Assembly (NCBI GenBank): GCA_016788685.1 | Contig: JAEUSS010000136.1 | Coordinates: 1-11,427, forward strand | DNA: 11,427 nt | DNA from: Prolixibacteraceae bacterium | Lineage (GTDB): Bacteria; Bacteroidota; Bacteroidia; Bacteroidales; Prolixibacteraceae | Direction of reading: 5' to 3' | In this document: piece after piece, positions 1 through 7,154 of the stretch | Numbering within the stretch: position 1 is the stretch's first letter | Layout: each line of letters opens with the position of its first letter | Notes under the pieces: generated by a model | What the model was told of the DNA's origin: nothing | The model's database searches: none | The model's input: only the letters and a program-made list of their open reading frames with translations | Program-made: the position numbers and the translations under genes

Positions 1-71
1 TTTTAAGCTACAAATCGTTATAATTGTGGCTACTTTTAAAAACCCAAAAATTACTAATTAAAAATCACAAA

Positions 72-1067
72 ATGAGCACTAGTTATAAAGACTTAGGCCT
101 TGTAAACACCAAAGAGATGTTTGCAAAAGCAATTGCCGGCAAATATGCAGTTCCGGCTTACAACTTTAACAACCTGGAACAGCTTCAGGCCATTGTTCAG
201 GCATGCGTTGAATCTAAGTCACCTGTTATCCTCCAGGTTTCTTCAGGAGCCCGCAAATATGCCAACGCCAACTTGCTCCGCAACATGGCTAAAGGCGCTG
301 TTGAATTCGCCAAAGAACTGGGATGCGAAATTCCAATCGCTTTGCACCTCGACCACGGTGACACCTTCGAACTTTGCAAAGACTGTGTTGACAGCGGTTT
401 CTCTTCAGTAATGATTGACGGCTCGCACCACTCTTACGAAGAAAATATTGCGTTGACTAAAAAAGTGGTTGAATACGCACACGCTCACGGCGTAACTGTT
501 GAAGGCGAACTTGGCGTACTGGCCGGTGTTGAAGATGATGTGGTTGCTGAACACTCAACTTATACCAAACCGGAAGAAGTTGTTGACTTCGTTAAACGCA
601 CCGGTGTTGATTCACTGGCTATTTCAATCGGCACCTCACACGGAGCCAACAAATTCACTCCGGCTCAGTGTACCCGCAACGAAAACGGCGTGCTGATTCC
701 GCCTCCGCTGCGTTTCGACATCCTGGAAGAAATCGAAAAACAACTTCCCGGATTCCCGATCGTACTGCACGGCTCTTCGTCAGTTCCGCAGGAAGAAGTT
801 GAAACCATCAACAAATACGGCGGTGCACTGAAAGATTCAGTAGGTATTCCGGAAGAACAACTCCGCAAAGCAGCTCAGTCAGCAGTTTGCAAAATCAACA
901 TCGACTCTGACGGACGTTTGGCCATGACCGCTGCGATCCGCAAAGTATTTGCCGAAAAACCGGGAGAATTCGACCCGCGCAAATACCTGGGACCAGCCCG
1001 CGACGCCTTGAAAGAACTTTACAAACACAAAAACGAAAACGTATTGGGTTCGGCCGGAAAAGCTTAA
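72..1067 (+). CDS. fba: Class II fructose-1,6-bisphosphate aldolase
   Basis: Cytoplasmic zinc-dependent aldolase of glycolysis and gluconeogenesis; it interconverts fructose 1,6-bisphosphate with dihydroxyacetone phosphate and glyceraldehyde 3-phosphate. The 331-residue length fits the family. Visible motifs include LHLDHGD at 91-97 (catalytic Asp94, metal ligand His95), EGELG at 144-148, the metal-ligand His190 in GTSHG, His233 in LHGSS, and the substrate-binding KINID at 274-278. I start at the ATG at 72 (MSTSYKDLG). The same frame opens upstream from a TTG at 24, but those 16 residues are low-complexity and unlike the family. There is no Shine-Dalgarno; a weak -7-like TACTTTTA lies at 31-38 without a clear -33 partner. 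The gene is followed by a strong terminator, so it is probably the last or only gene of its transcript. Family assignment is very secure. Preference for fructose- over tagatose-bisphosphate is inferred from the general match. Confidence 0.96.
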   Translation: MSTSYKDLGLVNTKEMFAKAIAGKYAVPAYNFNNLEQLQAIVQACVESKSPVILQVSSGARKYANANLLRNMAKGAVEFAKELGCEIPIALHLDHGDTFELCKDCVDSGFSSVMIDGSHHSYEENIALTKKVVEYAHAHGVTVEGELGVLAGVEDDVVAEHSTYTKPEEVVDFVKRTGVDSLAISIGTSHGANKFTPAQCTRNENGVLIPPPLRFDILEEIEKQLPGFPIVLHGSSSVPQEEVETINKYGGALKDSVGIPEEQLRKAAQSAVCKINIDSDGRLAMTAAIRKVFAEKPGEFDPRKYLGPARDALKELYKHKNENVLGSAGKA

Positions 1068-1091
1068 TTCAAACGTGCGAATGATACACGA

Positions 1092-1117
1092 GGGCAGCCG
1101 GAAGGTTGCCCTTTTTT
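1092..1117 (+). terminator. Intrinsic terminator after fba
   Basis: GGGCAGCC (1092-1099) pairs with GGTTGCCC (1104-1111) around a GGAA tetraloop, giving an 8-bp GC-rich stem with one G-U wobble. A run of six T follows at once (1112-1117). It lies 25 bp past the fba stop codon and is a textbook Rho-independent terminator for that gene. Confidence 0.9.
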
Positions 1118-1159
1118 ATTGCCCCAAAGGAAAAAAACGAAAGATTTACCCGACCATAC

Positions 1160-1402
1160 GCAATTTATACTTCCTGACAAGAATTTCAGGCGTATAATTA
1201 TGCAATTTATACTTCATACCAGTCTCAAAGCAGATACGATACGCAGCATTTACTTTCAGGCGAGACTAAAAACTAATACAAGACGCAGCCTGTACTTTCA
1301 GGCGAGAAATAAACTCCACGCAATATGCAGCCTGTACTTTCAGGCAAGAAGTAAACTCCGGACAATATGCCGCCTGCACTTTCGGGCGGGAAACAAATGC
1401 CC
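1160..1402. repeat. Degenerate 42-bp tandem repeat with hairpin cores
   Basis: About six units start at 1160, 1202, 1243, 1285, 1327 and 1369, so the spacing is 42, 41, 42, 42 and 42 bp. The units at 1285 and 1327 agree at about 37 of 42 positions; the flanking units are more diverged, especially on the left. The best units carry GCCTGTACTTTCAGGC, a 5-bp inverted repeat around a 6-base loop. In the unit at 1369 the stem is kept with a wobble and lengthens to 7 bp (1370-1376 with 1383-1389). The unit at 1160 holds a different hairpin, CCTGA (1173-1177) with TCAGG (1186-1190). The array fills the convergent gap between fba and the tamL-like gene. It may be a decayed minisatellite or REP-like element. 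No CRISPR is implied, since nothing resembles unique spacers between identical repeats. Confidence 0.8.
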
Positions 1403-1421
1403 ACGAAGAACGGGCGTGAGC
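1391..1421 (-). terminator. Possible terminator of the TamL-like gene
   Basis: Read leftward, GCTCACG (1421-1415) can pair with CGTGGGC (1405-1399), giving 7 bp with one U-G wobble and a 9-base loop. A moderately T-rich stretch, ATTTGTTT (1398-1391), follows. It begins 14 bp past the TAA of the leftward gene. The U-tract is interrupted, so termination strength is uncertain. It overlaps the last unit of the 42-bp repeat array. Confidence 0.4.
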
Positions 1422-1434
1422 ATACATATCCTGA

Positions 1435-3780
1435 TTAAAAGGGATAACCGATGGCAAACGATAAGTTGAAATGCTCGCCGTTGATCTTGTAATTGCCGGG
1501 TATAAACCGTTTCCCCTCTGCCAGCGAGGGATCGCGCATTTTCATTCCCAGATCGAGGCGGAACAAGAAGTAAGTAAAATCGAACCGGAGCCCGAATCCG
1601 GAGCCAACCGCAATTTGTTTGTAAAACCGGTCGACCTTAAAGACGGCGCCTTCGCGGTTGTCTTTGCCGTTGATGGCCCAGATGTTTCCGGCGTCCATAA
1701 ACAAAGCCCCTTCCATCAGCCAGAACAATTTGAAGCGGTACTCGAGGTTTGCTTCCAGTTTAATGTCGGACGACTGGTTCGGATAAATGTTGGGCGGCGC
1801 TTTGTAGGAACCCGGTCCCAGCGACCGGACCTGCCAGGCACGGATGCCGTTGGCTCCGCCGGTGAAATATTTTTTCTCGAACGGCAGCACATTGAAATTG
1901 CCGTAGGGTACCCCGATCCCGACAAAAGCACGACCGACCACCGAACTGGCCTTATCAATTATATGACCGTAGCGGTATTCGAAATCGGCCTTCAGGTATT
2001 GAGCAAAGCGGGTGTTCAAAACCTGGTAGTACGAACTGACCTGGTTGGTCAAGGTATCGGGGACCTCGGTTTTACTCTTGTTCACCAGGCGCGAATAGAG
2101 CGAAAGCAGGTTCCCGGCCGATTCGAGATTAACTTTAAGGTACCGGTAGTCTTCGCGTTTGTTGATATTTTGAGTATTGTACATCCAACTGTAGCTTGAT
2201 GCAAAAATCAGGTGGTCGGTAAAACTGCTTTTAATAAAAAGGTCTTCGATAGAGTTTATAAAAGCCGCATTAAACTTGTAAAGATTTACGTAATTCAGAT
2301 CGACCAGATTCAGGGTATTGAACTGGTAATTGCTGGTTTTCCAGTTGTAGGCATATTTCAGGTTGGTAATCGTCCGGGTGTAATCGGGGCGGCTCTGGTA
2401 GTTAAACCCGGCGGTTAGTTTGGTCTCCGGAATCTGGAAGGTAAACATCCGTTTCCCTTTGATAAAACTCAAAAATTTGGGGATGGTCAGACTCGATTCG
2501 AAACCGAATTCGCGGGTATTGAAATCGAGGTTGCCTTCGCTGGTTAGTGCCTGCCGTTCGCGGGCACCACGGAGTTGCATGTCGAACACCTCGGCGCCGC
2601 CAAACACATTCCGGTGCTGGAAATTAAGATTTCCGGCAACGCCCAGATTTCCGGAGGAGTTGGTTCCTTCGACATCGACTGAAAAGTTCTGACGGGGAAG
2701 CGGAGAAAGCTGCATCCGGCAATCGAGCAGCGGGATCGTGTCGTTGGCGAACTCGTTCAGTTCGGTGAACCCGATATTAATGAGTTTGAATTGTTTTAAT
2801 CGGTTGAGTGCCCGATAAGTTTTCTCGGCATTGGCCAGACTGTAATAGGCAGAATCCTTCATGCGGTTCACATTCGAAAACAGTTCGGGGCGGTACCTCA
2901 GTTTTCCGGAGTAAGTAATGAAATAATCGCCGTTGACCAAGGTATCGAGCTTTTGTTCTGTCAATTCTCCGGTCAGGTCGGCCGTTTTGAATGTCGGGTT
3001 GACGATGTAATTCCGGATTTTGTATTTCTGATGGGCAACGGCTTCAGCCTCGTCGTTATTGAGCAGTGCATCGTCGACATTCACGGTTAAGTCAACCTGA
3101 TTGCTGTAGAAATTAGAATCGGCCAGGAAACTCACATACTCTTCCGAGAACTTGTAATAGCCCCTGTTTCTGAGGTGAGTGGCTATTCGCTGTCTTTCGG
3201 CATTGAGCACATCCAGGTCGAAAATGTCGTTTTTCTTCAGGAGTTGGTTTACCGAATCCCGAAGGATCACATCGCGCAGGTTCATGTCTTTGATGGAATA
3301 CACGTAATTGCGGATGCGGTATGGTTGCTTCGCCTCAATGTCGAGAATCAGGTTCAGTTTCTTCTTTTCCGTGTTAATAACCAGCGAGTCGGTAACGATG
3401 GCGTTGTAATACCCTTTATTCTTCAGGAAAATGCGCAACTGCTCCTTGCTTCTGGCAGTTTGAAACTCATCGTAGAGTACCGGCGCTTCGCCAATCCGTT
3501 TGAGCCAGTCGTTGTCCTTCTTCCCTGACGACAAATTGTAAACCCCTAGGTGGAATTTTAACACCCCCAGAATACGCAGGTTTTCTTTTTGCCTGATGTG
3601 CGTTTTTAATTCTTCGCGTTTCAGGTTTTTATCATCGGCCTTTACCGTCACCCGGTTGAGCAGGTATTTACCTTCGGGCACAAAGCGGGTTGAATTGCAC
3701 GCCCCGAGCAGAACCATGCAAGCCAAAAAAATGATTTTTTGTAATGAGAAATATCTATGTGAAGAGTTTGACGGCATCAT
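1435..3780 (-). CDS. tamL: TamL-like outer-membrane lipoprotein of the Omp85 (BamA/TamA) family
   Basis: A 781-residue outer-membrane protein. The N-terminus has a basic start, a hydrophobic stretch (about 15-27) and the lipobox LGAC with Cys28, so it should be cleaved by signal peptidase II and lipidated. Residues about 30-330 look like successive POTRA modules; phrases such as LRIFLKNKGYYNA and IATHLRNRGYYKF are typical. Residues about 360-781 are a 16-stranded-barrel type domain ending in aromatic F781 (IGYPF), as expected of a beta-signal. The loop-6 region reads GGANGIRAWQ at 641-650 in place of the usual (V/I)RG(Y/F/W). In Bacteroidota, lipidated TamA homologues are called TamL and work with TamB in outer-membrane homeostasis; that role is inferred by family here, and no tamB is present in the window. 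It is divergent from an RNA methyltransferase gene. The start could be either of two adjacent ATGs (3780 or 3777). Confidence 0.88.
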   Translation of the reverse strand: MMPSNSSHRYFSLQKIIFLACMVLLGACNSTRFVPEGKYLLNRVTVKADDKNLKREELKTHIRQKENLRILGVLKFHLGVYNLSSGKKDNDWLKRIGEAPVLYDEFQTARSKEQLRIFLKNKGYYNAIVTDSLVINTEKKKLNLILDIEAKQPYRIRNYVYSIKDMNLRDVILRDSVNQLLKKNDIFDLDVLNAERQRIATHLRNRGYYKFSEEYVSFLADSNFYSNQVDLTVNVDDALLNNDEAEAVAHQKYKIRNYIVNPTFKTADLTGELTEQKLDTLVNGDYFITYSGKLRYRPELFSNVNRMKDSAYYSLANAEKTYRALNRLKQFKLINIGFTELNEFANDTIPLLDCRMQLSPLPRQNFSVDVEGTNSSGNLGVAGNLNFQHRNVFGGAEVFDMQLRGARERQALTSEGNLDFNTREFGFESSLTIPKFLSFIKGKRMFTFQIPETKLTAGFNYQSRPDYTRTITNLKYAYNWKTSNYQFNTLNLVDLNYVNLYKFNAAFINSIEDLFIKSSFTDHLIFASSYSWMYNTQNINKREDYRYLKVNLESAGNLLSLYSRLVNKSKTEVPDTLTNQVSSYYQVLNTRFAQYLKADFEYRYGHIIDKASSVVGRAFVGIGVPYGNFNVLPFEKKYFTGGANGIRAWQVRSLGPGSYKAPPNIYPNQSSDIKLEANLEYRFKLFWLMEGALFMDAGNIWAINGKDNREGAVFKVDRFYKQIAVGSGFGLRFDFTYFLFRLDLGMKMRDPSLAEGKRFIPGNYKINGEHFNLSFAIGYPF

Positions 3781-3792
3781 TATGAATTTTTA

Positions 3793-3822
3793 CAAAAATA
3801 AACAGAGCAATTGGTTCGCAAA
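3793..3822 (-). promoter_or_regulatory. Bacteroidota-type promoter of the TamL-like gene
   Basis: On the minus strand TATTTTTG (3800-3793) matches the -7 consensus TAnnTTTG exactly. TTTG (3822-3819) sits 18 bp upstream as the -33 element, within the usual spacing. Transcription would begin near 3788, only about 8-10 bases before the ATG, so the leader would be very short. Confidence 0.5.
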
Positions 3823-3970
3823 TCTTTCATCTGTTTATTTTTATTTATTTTTATTGCCGGATGAAATTTGCCTGATCCGGATGCTCCGTCCCGACTTACC
3901 GTTTGTACGGATCACGCACATTTCAGTCCTTTTTATTATTCCAATTTTAAGAACGAAGATGCATATCGAG

Positions 3971-4732
3971 ATGTTGAGTAAAAACAAAATTAAACTGATC
4001 CAGTCGTTAAACCGCAAAAAGGGCCGGGATGAATCGGGTCTGTTCCTGGTCGAAGGAAACAAAATGGTAGAAGAAGCACTTCGTTCCGACTTCAATGTAG
4101 AAACCCTGATCAGCACCCCCTCGTTCCTCGGTCAGCTCGCCGGCCTGGATTCGCGGGCAAAAGAGCTTGTTGAAGCCGACAAGGAATCGATTCAGAAAGC
4201 CAGTTTGCTGCAAACCCCGCAGGACTCGATGGCACTGGTGCGGTTGCCTGCAAATACTGAGCCTGAAATTACTCCCAATACCGATTTGATGCTGGCCCTC
4301 GACTTTATTCAGGACCCGGGCAACCTGGGAACCATCCTCCGGATTGCCGACTGGTTTGGAATAAACACCGTTATCTGCTCGGAAAATACAGTGGACGCGT
4401 TTAACCCCAAAGTGGTGCAGGCCAGTATGGGGGCCATTTTCAGGACCAGCACCGTGTACACCAACCTCGAAAAATTCCTGGCCAAAGCCGTTGCGGCGCA
4501 GCTTCCGGTTTACGGCACATTTCTGGACGGAAAAAACATATACACCGAACCGCTTAGCGCCAAAGGCATCATTGTCCTGGGCAACGAGGGAAACGGCATA
4601 TCCGATCCGGTAAGCCGGCTGGTTACCCAAAAGCTGGTTATTCCCACGTTTTCGACCGGCAAAAACAAGCCCGAGTCGCTGAATGTAGCTATCGCCACAG
4701 CTATTTGCTGTTCGGAATTCAGAAGAAGATAA
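3971..4732 (+). CDS. SpoU/TrmH-family RNA 2'-O-ribose methyltransferase
   Basis: A 253-residue cytoplasmic SPOUT-fold enzyme that uses S-adenosylmethionine to methylate the 2'-OH of a tRNA or rRNA nucleotide. The N-terminal substrate-binding region (about 1-95) contains ESGLFLVEGNKMVEEAL. The C-terminal knot carries the three family motifs: DPGNLGTILR at 115-124 (Asn118, Arg124), VLGNEGNG at 202-209, and PESLNVAIA at 234-242. I chose the ATG at 3971 because MLSKNKIKLIQSL matches the usual N-terminus of Bacteroidota members. An in-frame ATG at 3959 would add MHIE, and the frame opens further upstream only into the divergent tamL region. The gene is convergent with the FAD dehydrogenase gene, with 26 bp between stop codons. 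Which RNA and which position it modifies cannot be told from sequence; rRNA (RlmB-like) or tRNA are both possible. Confidence 0.92.
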   Translation: MLSKNKIKLIQSLNRKKGRDESGLFLVEGNKMVEEALRSDFNVETLISTPSFLGQLAGLDSRAKELVEADKESIQKASLLQTPQDSMALVRLPANTEPEITPNTDLMLALDFIQDPGNLGTILRIADWFGINTVICSENTVDAFNPKVVQASMGAIFRTSTVYTNLEKFLAKAVAAQLPVYGTFLDGKNIYTEPLSAKGIIVLGNEGNGISDPVSRLVTQKLVIPTFSTGKNKPESLNVAIATAICCSEFRRR

Positions 4733-4758
4733 AAGGAGGATGCGGGTAAAAGAACCGT

Positions 4759-6324
4759 TTACTTTGCCGCAGATTTATAATTTTCGGCAAAAGCTTCGGC
4801 GCAGCGTTCGCCATCCATTGCCGATGAAACAATCCCTCCGGCATAACCGGCTCCTTCGCCGCACGGGTACAGCCCCCGGATTTTAACATGTTCCATTGTT
4901 TCTTCGTTGCGCGGAATCCGGATCGGCGATGATGTCCGTGATTCAACGCCGACAATGATTGCCTCGTTGGTCAGGTAACCGTGCGCCTTCTTATCAATCA
5001 GTTTAAAGGCCTCCTGAAGTCGCGTCCGGATCCGTTTGGGCAGTTTGTCGTGCAAGGGTACCGACACCAGTCCGGGATGGTACGAAGATTCGGGCAAGTC
5101 CTGAGAAAACTGACCTGCAACAAAATCGGCCATCCGCTGAGCCGGTGCGAACTGTGTATTTCCGTTCAGCGAAAAGCACAACCGTTCAATTTTACGCTGG
5201 AACTCCAGACCGGCAAATACGCCCAGATGTCTGAATTCGTTCAGATCTTCAGGCCTGATTTCAACCACCATTCCGGAATTGGCAAATTTGGTGTTCCGCC
5301 GGGTCGGCGACATGCCGTTGACGACCATTTCGCCCGGCGCTGTTGCTGCCGGGACCATAATTCCGCCGGGGCACATGCAAAACGAATAAACGCCGCGCTG
5401 CTCCACCTGTTCGACAAACGAATAAGTTGCCGGCGGCAGGTAAGGCCCACGTTCCGGCTGATTATACTGAATGGAATCGATCAGCGTTTGCGGATGTTCG
5501 GCCCGAACGCCTACGGCAAACGATTTGGCTTCGATCGAGATTCCCCGTTCATAGAGCAACTCATAAATCTCGCGGGCCGAATGCCCGGTAGCCAGAATAA
5601 CCGCCTCCGCCTCGACCAGCGTGGTGTCGGCAAGCATGATGCCCGTACACCGGTCATCCGCGACAATGAAATCGGCCACCCTGCTGTTAAAATGAATTTC
5701 GCCGCCGGCTTCCTTTATTTTTTCCCGGATGCGGGTAATAATCCCGGGGAGCATGTTGGTTCCGATATGCGGATGAGCATCGATCAAGATCTCGGGAAGC
5801 GCGCCGTTCGAATAAAATATTTCCAGGACCCGGCGAACGTTCCCGCGCTTTTTAGAGCGGGTATACAACTTCCCGTCGGAAAATGTACCTGCCCCACCCT
5901 CTCCGAACCCGTAATTGGAATCCGGATCAACCAGGTGTTCGCGGTGGATTCTTGCGATGTCGCGTTTGCGGTCGCTCACATTTTTACCCCGTTCAAAAAT
6001 CAGCGGTTTAAAACCCAGTTCAATCAGGCGCAAAGCGGCAAACAGTCCGGCGGGCCCGGCACCGACAATAATTACCGGAGGTTTCCGGCTCACATCATCG
6101 TATCTAAATTCGATTTTTTCTTCTGCCGGAAGCTCATCCAGAAAGACTTCGACCCCAAGGTTGATGCGGATAACCCGCTGGCGGGCATCGATCGAACGCC
6201 TGCGGACGTTAATCAGTTGAATGCGCGCTTCATCAACATGAAGTTTTTCAGCTATAATGGGTTTGTAGAATTGCTCGGCAGAGGCCTGTTTAGGCGAAAG
6301 CGATAAATTAATTTCGTGTTTCAA
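4759..6324 (-). CDS. Uncharacterised FAD-dependent dehydrogenase (COG2509 type)
   Basis: A 521-residue flavoprotein of unknown substrate. Residues 1-80 form an N-terminal domain of the family, before the Rossmann FAD-binding start VIIVGAGPAGLFAALRL (GxGxxG at 88-93; Glu111-Arg112 probably contact the adenosine ribose). Further landmarks are GEGGAGTFSDGKLYTR at 141-156, ATGHSAR at 245-251, CMCPGG at 316-321, an ESRTSSPIRIPR block near 461-472, and the C-terminal FAD motif GLYPCGEGAGYAGGI at 484-498. There is no signal peptide or membrane segment, so it should be cytoplasmic. Its ATG lies 2 bp after the porT stop codon, and it is the last gene of the leftward operon. The pattern is that of COG2509 proteins, whose reaction is not established as far as I know; some are loosely annotated as NAD(P)/FAD-dependent oxidoreductases. 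Confidence 0.88.
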   Translation of the reverse strand: MKHEINLSLSPKQASAEQFYKPIIAEKLHVDEARIQLINVRRRSIDARQRVIRINLGVEVFLDELPAEEKIEFRYDDVSRKPPVIIVGAGPAGLFAALRLIELGFKPLIFERGKNVSDRKRDIARIHREHLVDPDSNYGFGEGGAGTFSDGKLYTRSKKRGNVRRVLEIFYSNGALPEILIDAHPHIGTNMLPGIITRIREKIKEAGGEIHFNSRVADFIVADDRCTGIMLADTTLVEAEAVILATGHSAREIYELLYERGISIEAKSFAVGVRAEHPQTLIDSIQYNQPERGPYLPPATYSFVEQVEQRGVYSFCMCPGGIMVPAATAPGEMVVNGMSPTRRNTKFANSGMVVEIRPEDLNEFRHLGVFAGLEFQRKIERLCFSLNGNTQFAPAQRMADFVAGQFSQDLPESSYHPGLVSVPLHDKLPKRIRTRLQEAFKLIDKKAHGYLTNEAIIVGVESRTSSPIRIPRNEETMEHVKIRGLYPCGEGAGYAGGIVSSAMDGERCAEAFAENYKSAAK

Positions 6325-6326
6325 GG

Positions 6327-7112
6327 CTATTCAAAATGAAAACTAAACGTGAACATATTGGATGTCAATCGCGAAAAAGCATTGGAATAGACCTGAAGCT
6401 GCGAATTTTTAGGGCCGACATCCAGTACATTGTCCATTCCGAAGCTAAATTTTAATTCAGTTGAAAGTCTGAAAAACTGCAGGTACGAGTCCCAGCCAAC
6501 ACCAGCTTCGAGATAGGTACTCATGGGTTTTAGCCTGACCAGATCCTCCTGACCGCTTTTCGAAATATCAATCCGGAATGCCCCGCCCGCAATTAAATAG
6601 GGCCTTTGGTTATTCATCTTTTTCGATTTGTATTTCAACAACAACGGAAAGTCGAGAAAAGTTGATTTGATGGAATAAGAATTCAGAGTACCTGTTTCAT
6701 TGATATCCACGATCGGGATGTTATATACCAGTTTGCGTTCACCAAAAGACATTCCGGGCAGGAAACGAAGATCGAAACTTTCGGCCAGCCGAAGGTTGGT
6801 TACAATCCCGACAGTAAATCCGGGAGTCAGGGTCGAGATGTCAGCCCTGACTCTTTCTAATGCAGTAATCTCCTTCCCGTCAACCACATCAAGTTTGTTC
6901 TTGTCAAACCGGGGATTATCACCAATGACATTGTAATGCGTGAAACCGAAATCGGTAGTACTCAACCCCAGGGTAAACCCGAAGTGAAGCCGTCTTTCAT
7001 CGAAAGTCGTCAGATTTTTCAACAAGAGCCTTTGGGCTGAAGAGGTCAGTCCAGCCAGAACAAAAATCAAGATATAGAAAAATCTCTTCACGATAAAACG
7101 GTTATCTATCAT
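6327..7112 (-). CDS. porT: PorT-family outer-membrane beta-barrel protein (type IX secretion)
   Basis: A 261-residue protein with a signal peptide: basic residues, a hydrophobic core at about 11-22, and likely cleavage at SSA|Q after residue 26, the common Bacteroidota pattern. The mature N-terminus reads LLLKNLTTFDERRLHFGFTL, characteristic of PorT/SprT. The rest alternates polar and hydrophobic residues in strand-like stretches and ends in aromatic FSFHFE, fitting an 8-stranded OMP_b-brl_2 type barrel. PorT is needed for the type IX secretion system in Porphyromonas gingivalis, and its homologue SprT in Flavobacterium johnsoniae; its exact job is unresolved. No other T9SS gene is in the window. 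It sits 42 bp after ubiE and 2 bp before the FAD dehydrogenase gene. The ubiE neighbourhood supports porT over a generic barrel protein. Confidence 0.85.
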   Translation of the reverse strand: MIDNRFIVKRFFYILIFVLAGLTSSAQRLLLKNLTTFDERRLHFGFTLGLSTTDFGFTHYNVIGDNPRFDKNKLDVVDGKEITALERVRADISTLTPGFTVGIVTNLRLAESFDLRFLPGMSFGERKLVYNIPIVDINETGTLNSYSIKSTFLDFPLLLKYKSKKMNNQRPYLIAGGAFRIDISKSGQEDLVRLKPMSTYLEAGVGWDSYLQFFRLSTELKFSFGMDNVLDVGPKNSQLQVYSNAFSRLTSNMFTFSFHFE

Positions 7113-7133
7113 TCAACACAAACAACAATATTA

Positions 7134-7141
7134 CAAAATTA
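7134..7141 (-). promoter_or_regulatory. Candidate internal -7 element before porT
   Basis: On the minus strand TAATTTTG matches TAnnTTTG exactly, about 22 bp before the porT ATG and inside the ubiE-porT gap. No TTTG or TTG is found at the right upstream distance. It could be a weak internal promoter or a chance match in AT-rich DNA. Confidence 0.28.
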
Positions 7142-7154
7142 TTGCCTGAAGGAT

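Noticed and set aside
24..71. N-terminal extension of the aldolase from a TTG codon
   Set aside because: The added residues are low-complexity and absent from the family; the ATG at 72 gives the normal N-terminus.
1160..1402. CRISPR array
   Set aside because: Units are directly abutting 42-bp tandem copies, with variation over the whole unit and no unique spacers; no cas genes are near.
1471..2199. Antisense frame of about 240 codons opposite the tamL-like gene
   Set aside because: It is fully covered by the Omp85 coding sequence, which has a signal sequence and barrel motifs; the antisense frame has none.
3596..3958. Long N-terminal extension of the RNA methyltransferase frame
   Set aside because: The extension overlaps the divergent tamL coding start and its promoter, and the family N-terminus begins at the ATG at 3971.
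4742..4770. Bidirectional terminator between the convergent RNA methyltransferase and FAD dehydrogenase genes
   Set aside because: GCGG and GTAAA can pair with TTTAC and CCGC only with a 4-base bulge, the structure overlaps the end of a coding region, and there is no T-run on either side.
4981..6306. Long antisense frame (about 440 codons) opposite the FAD dehydrogenase gene
   Set aside because: It lies wholly inside a gene with clear family motifs. Its translation has no recognisable domain and its amino-acid composition fits codon-bias shadowing.
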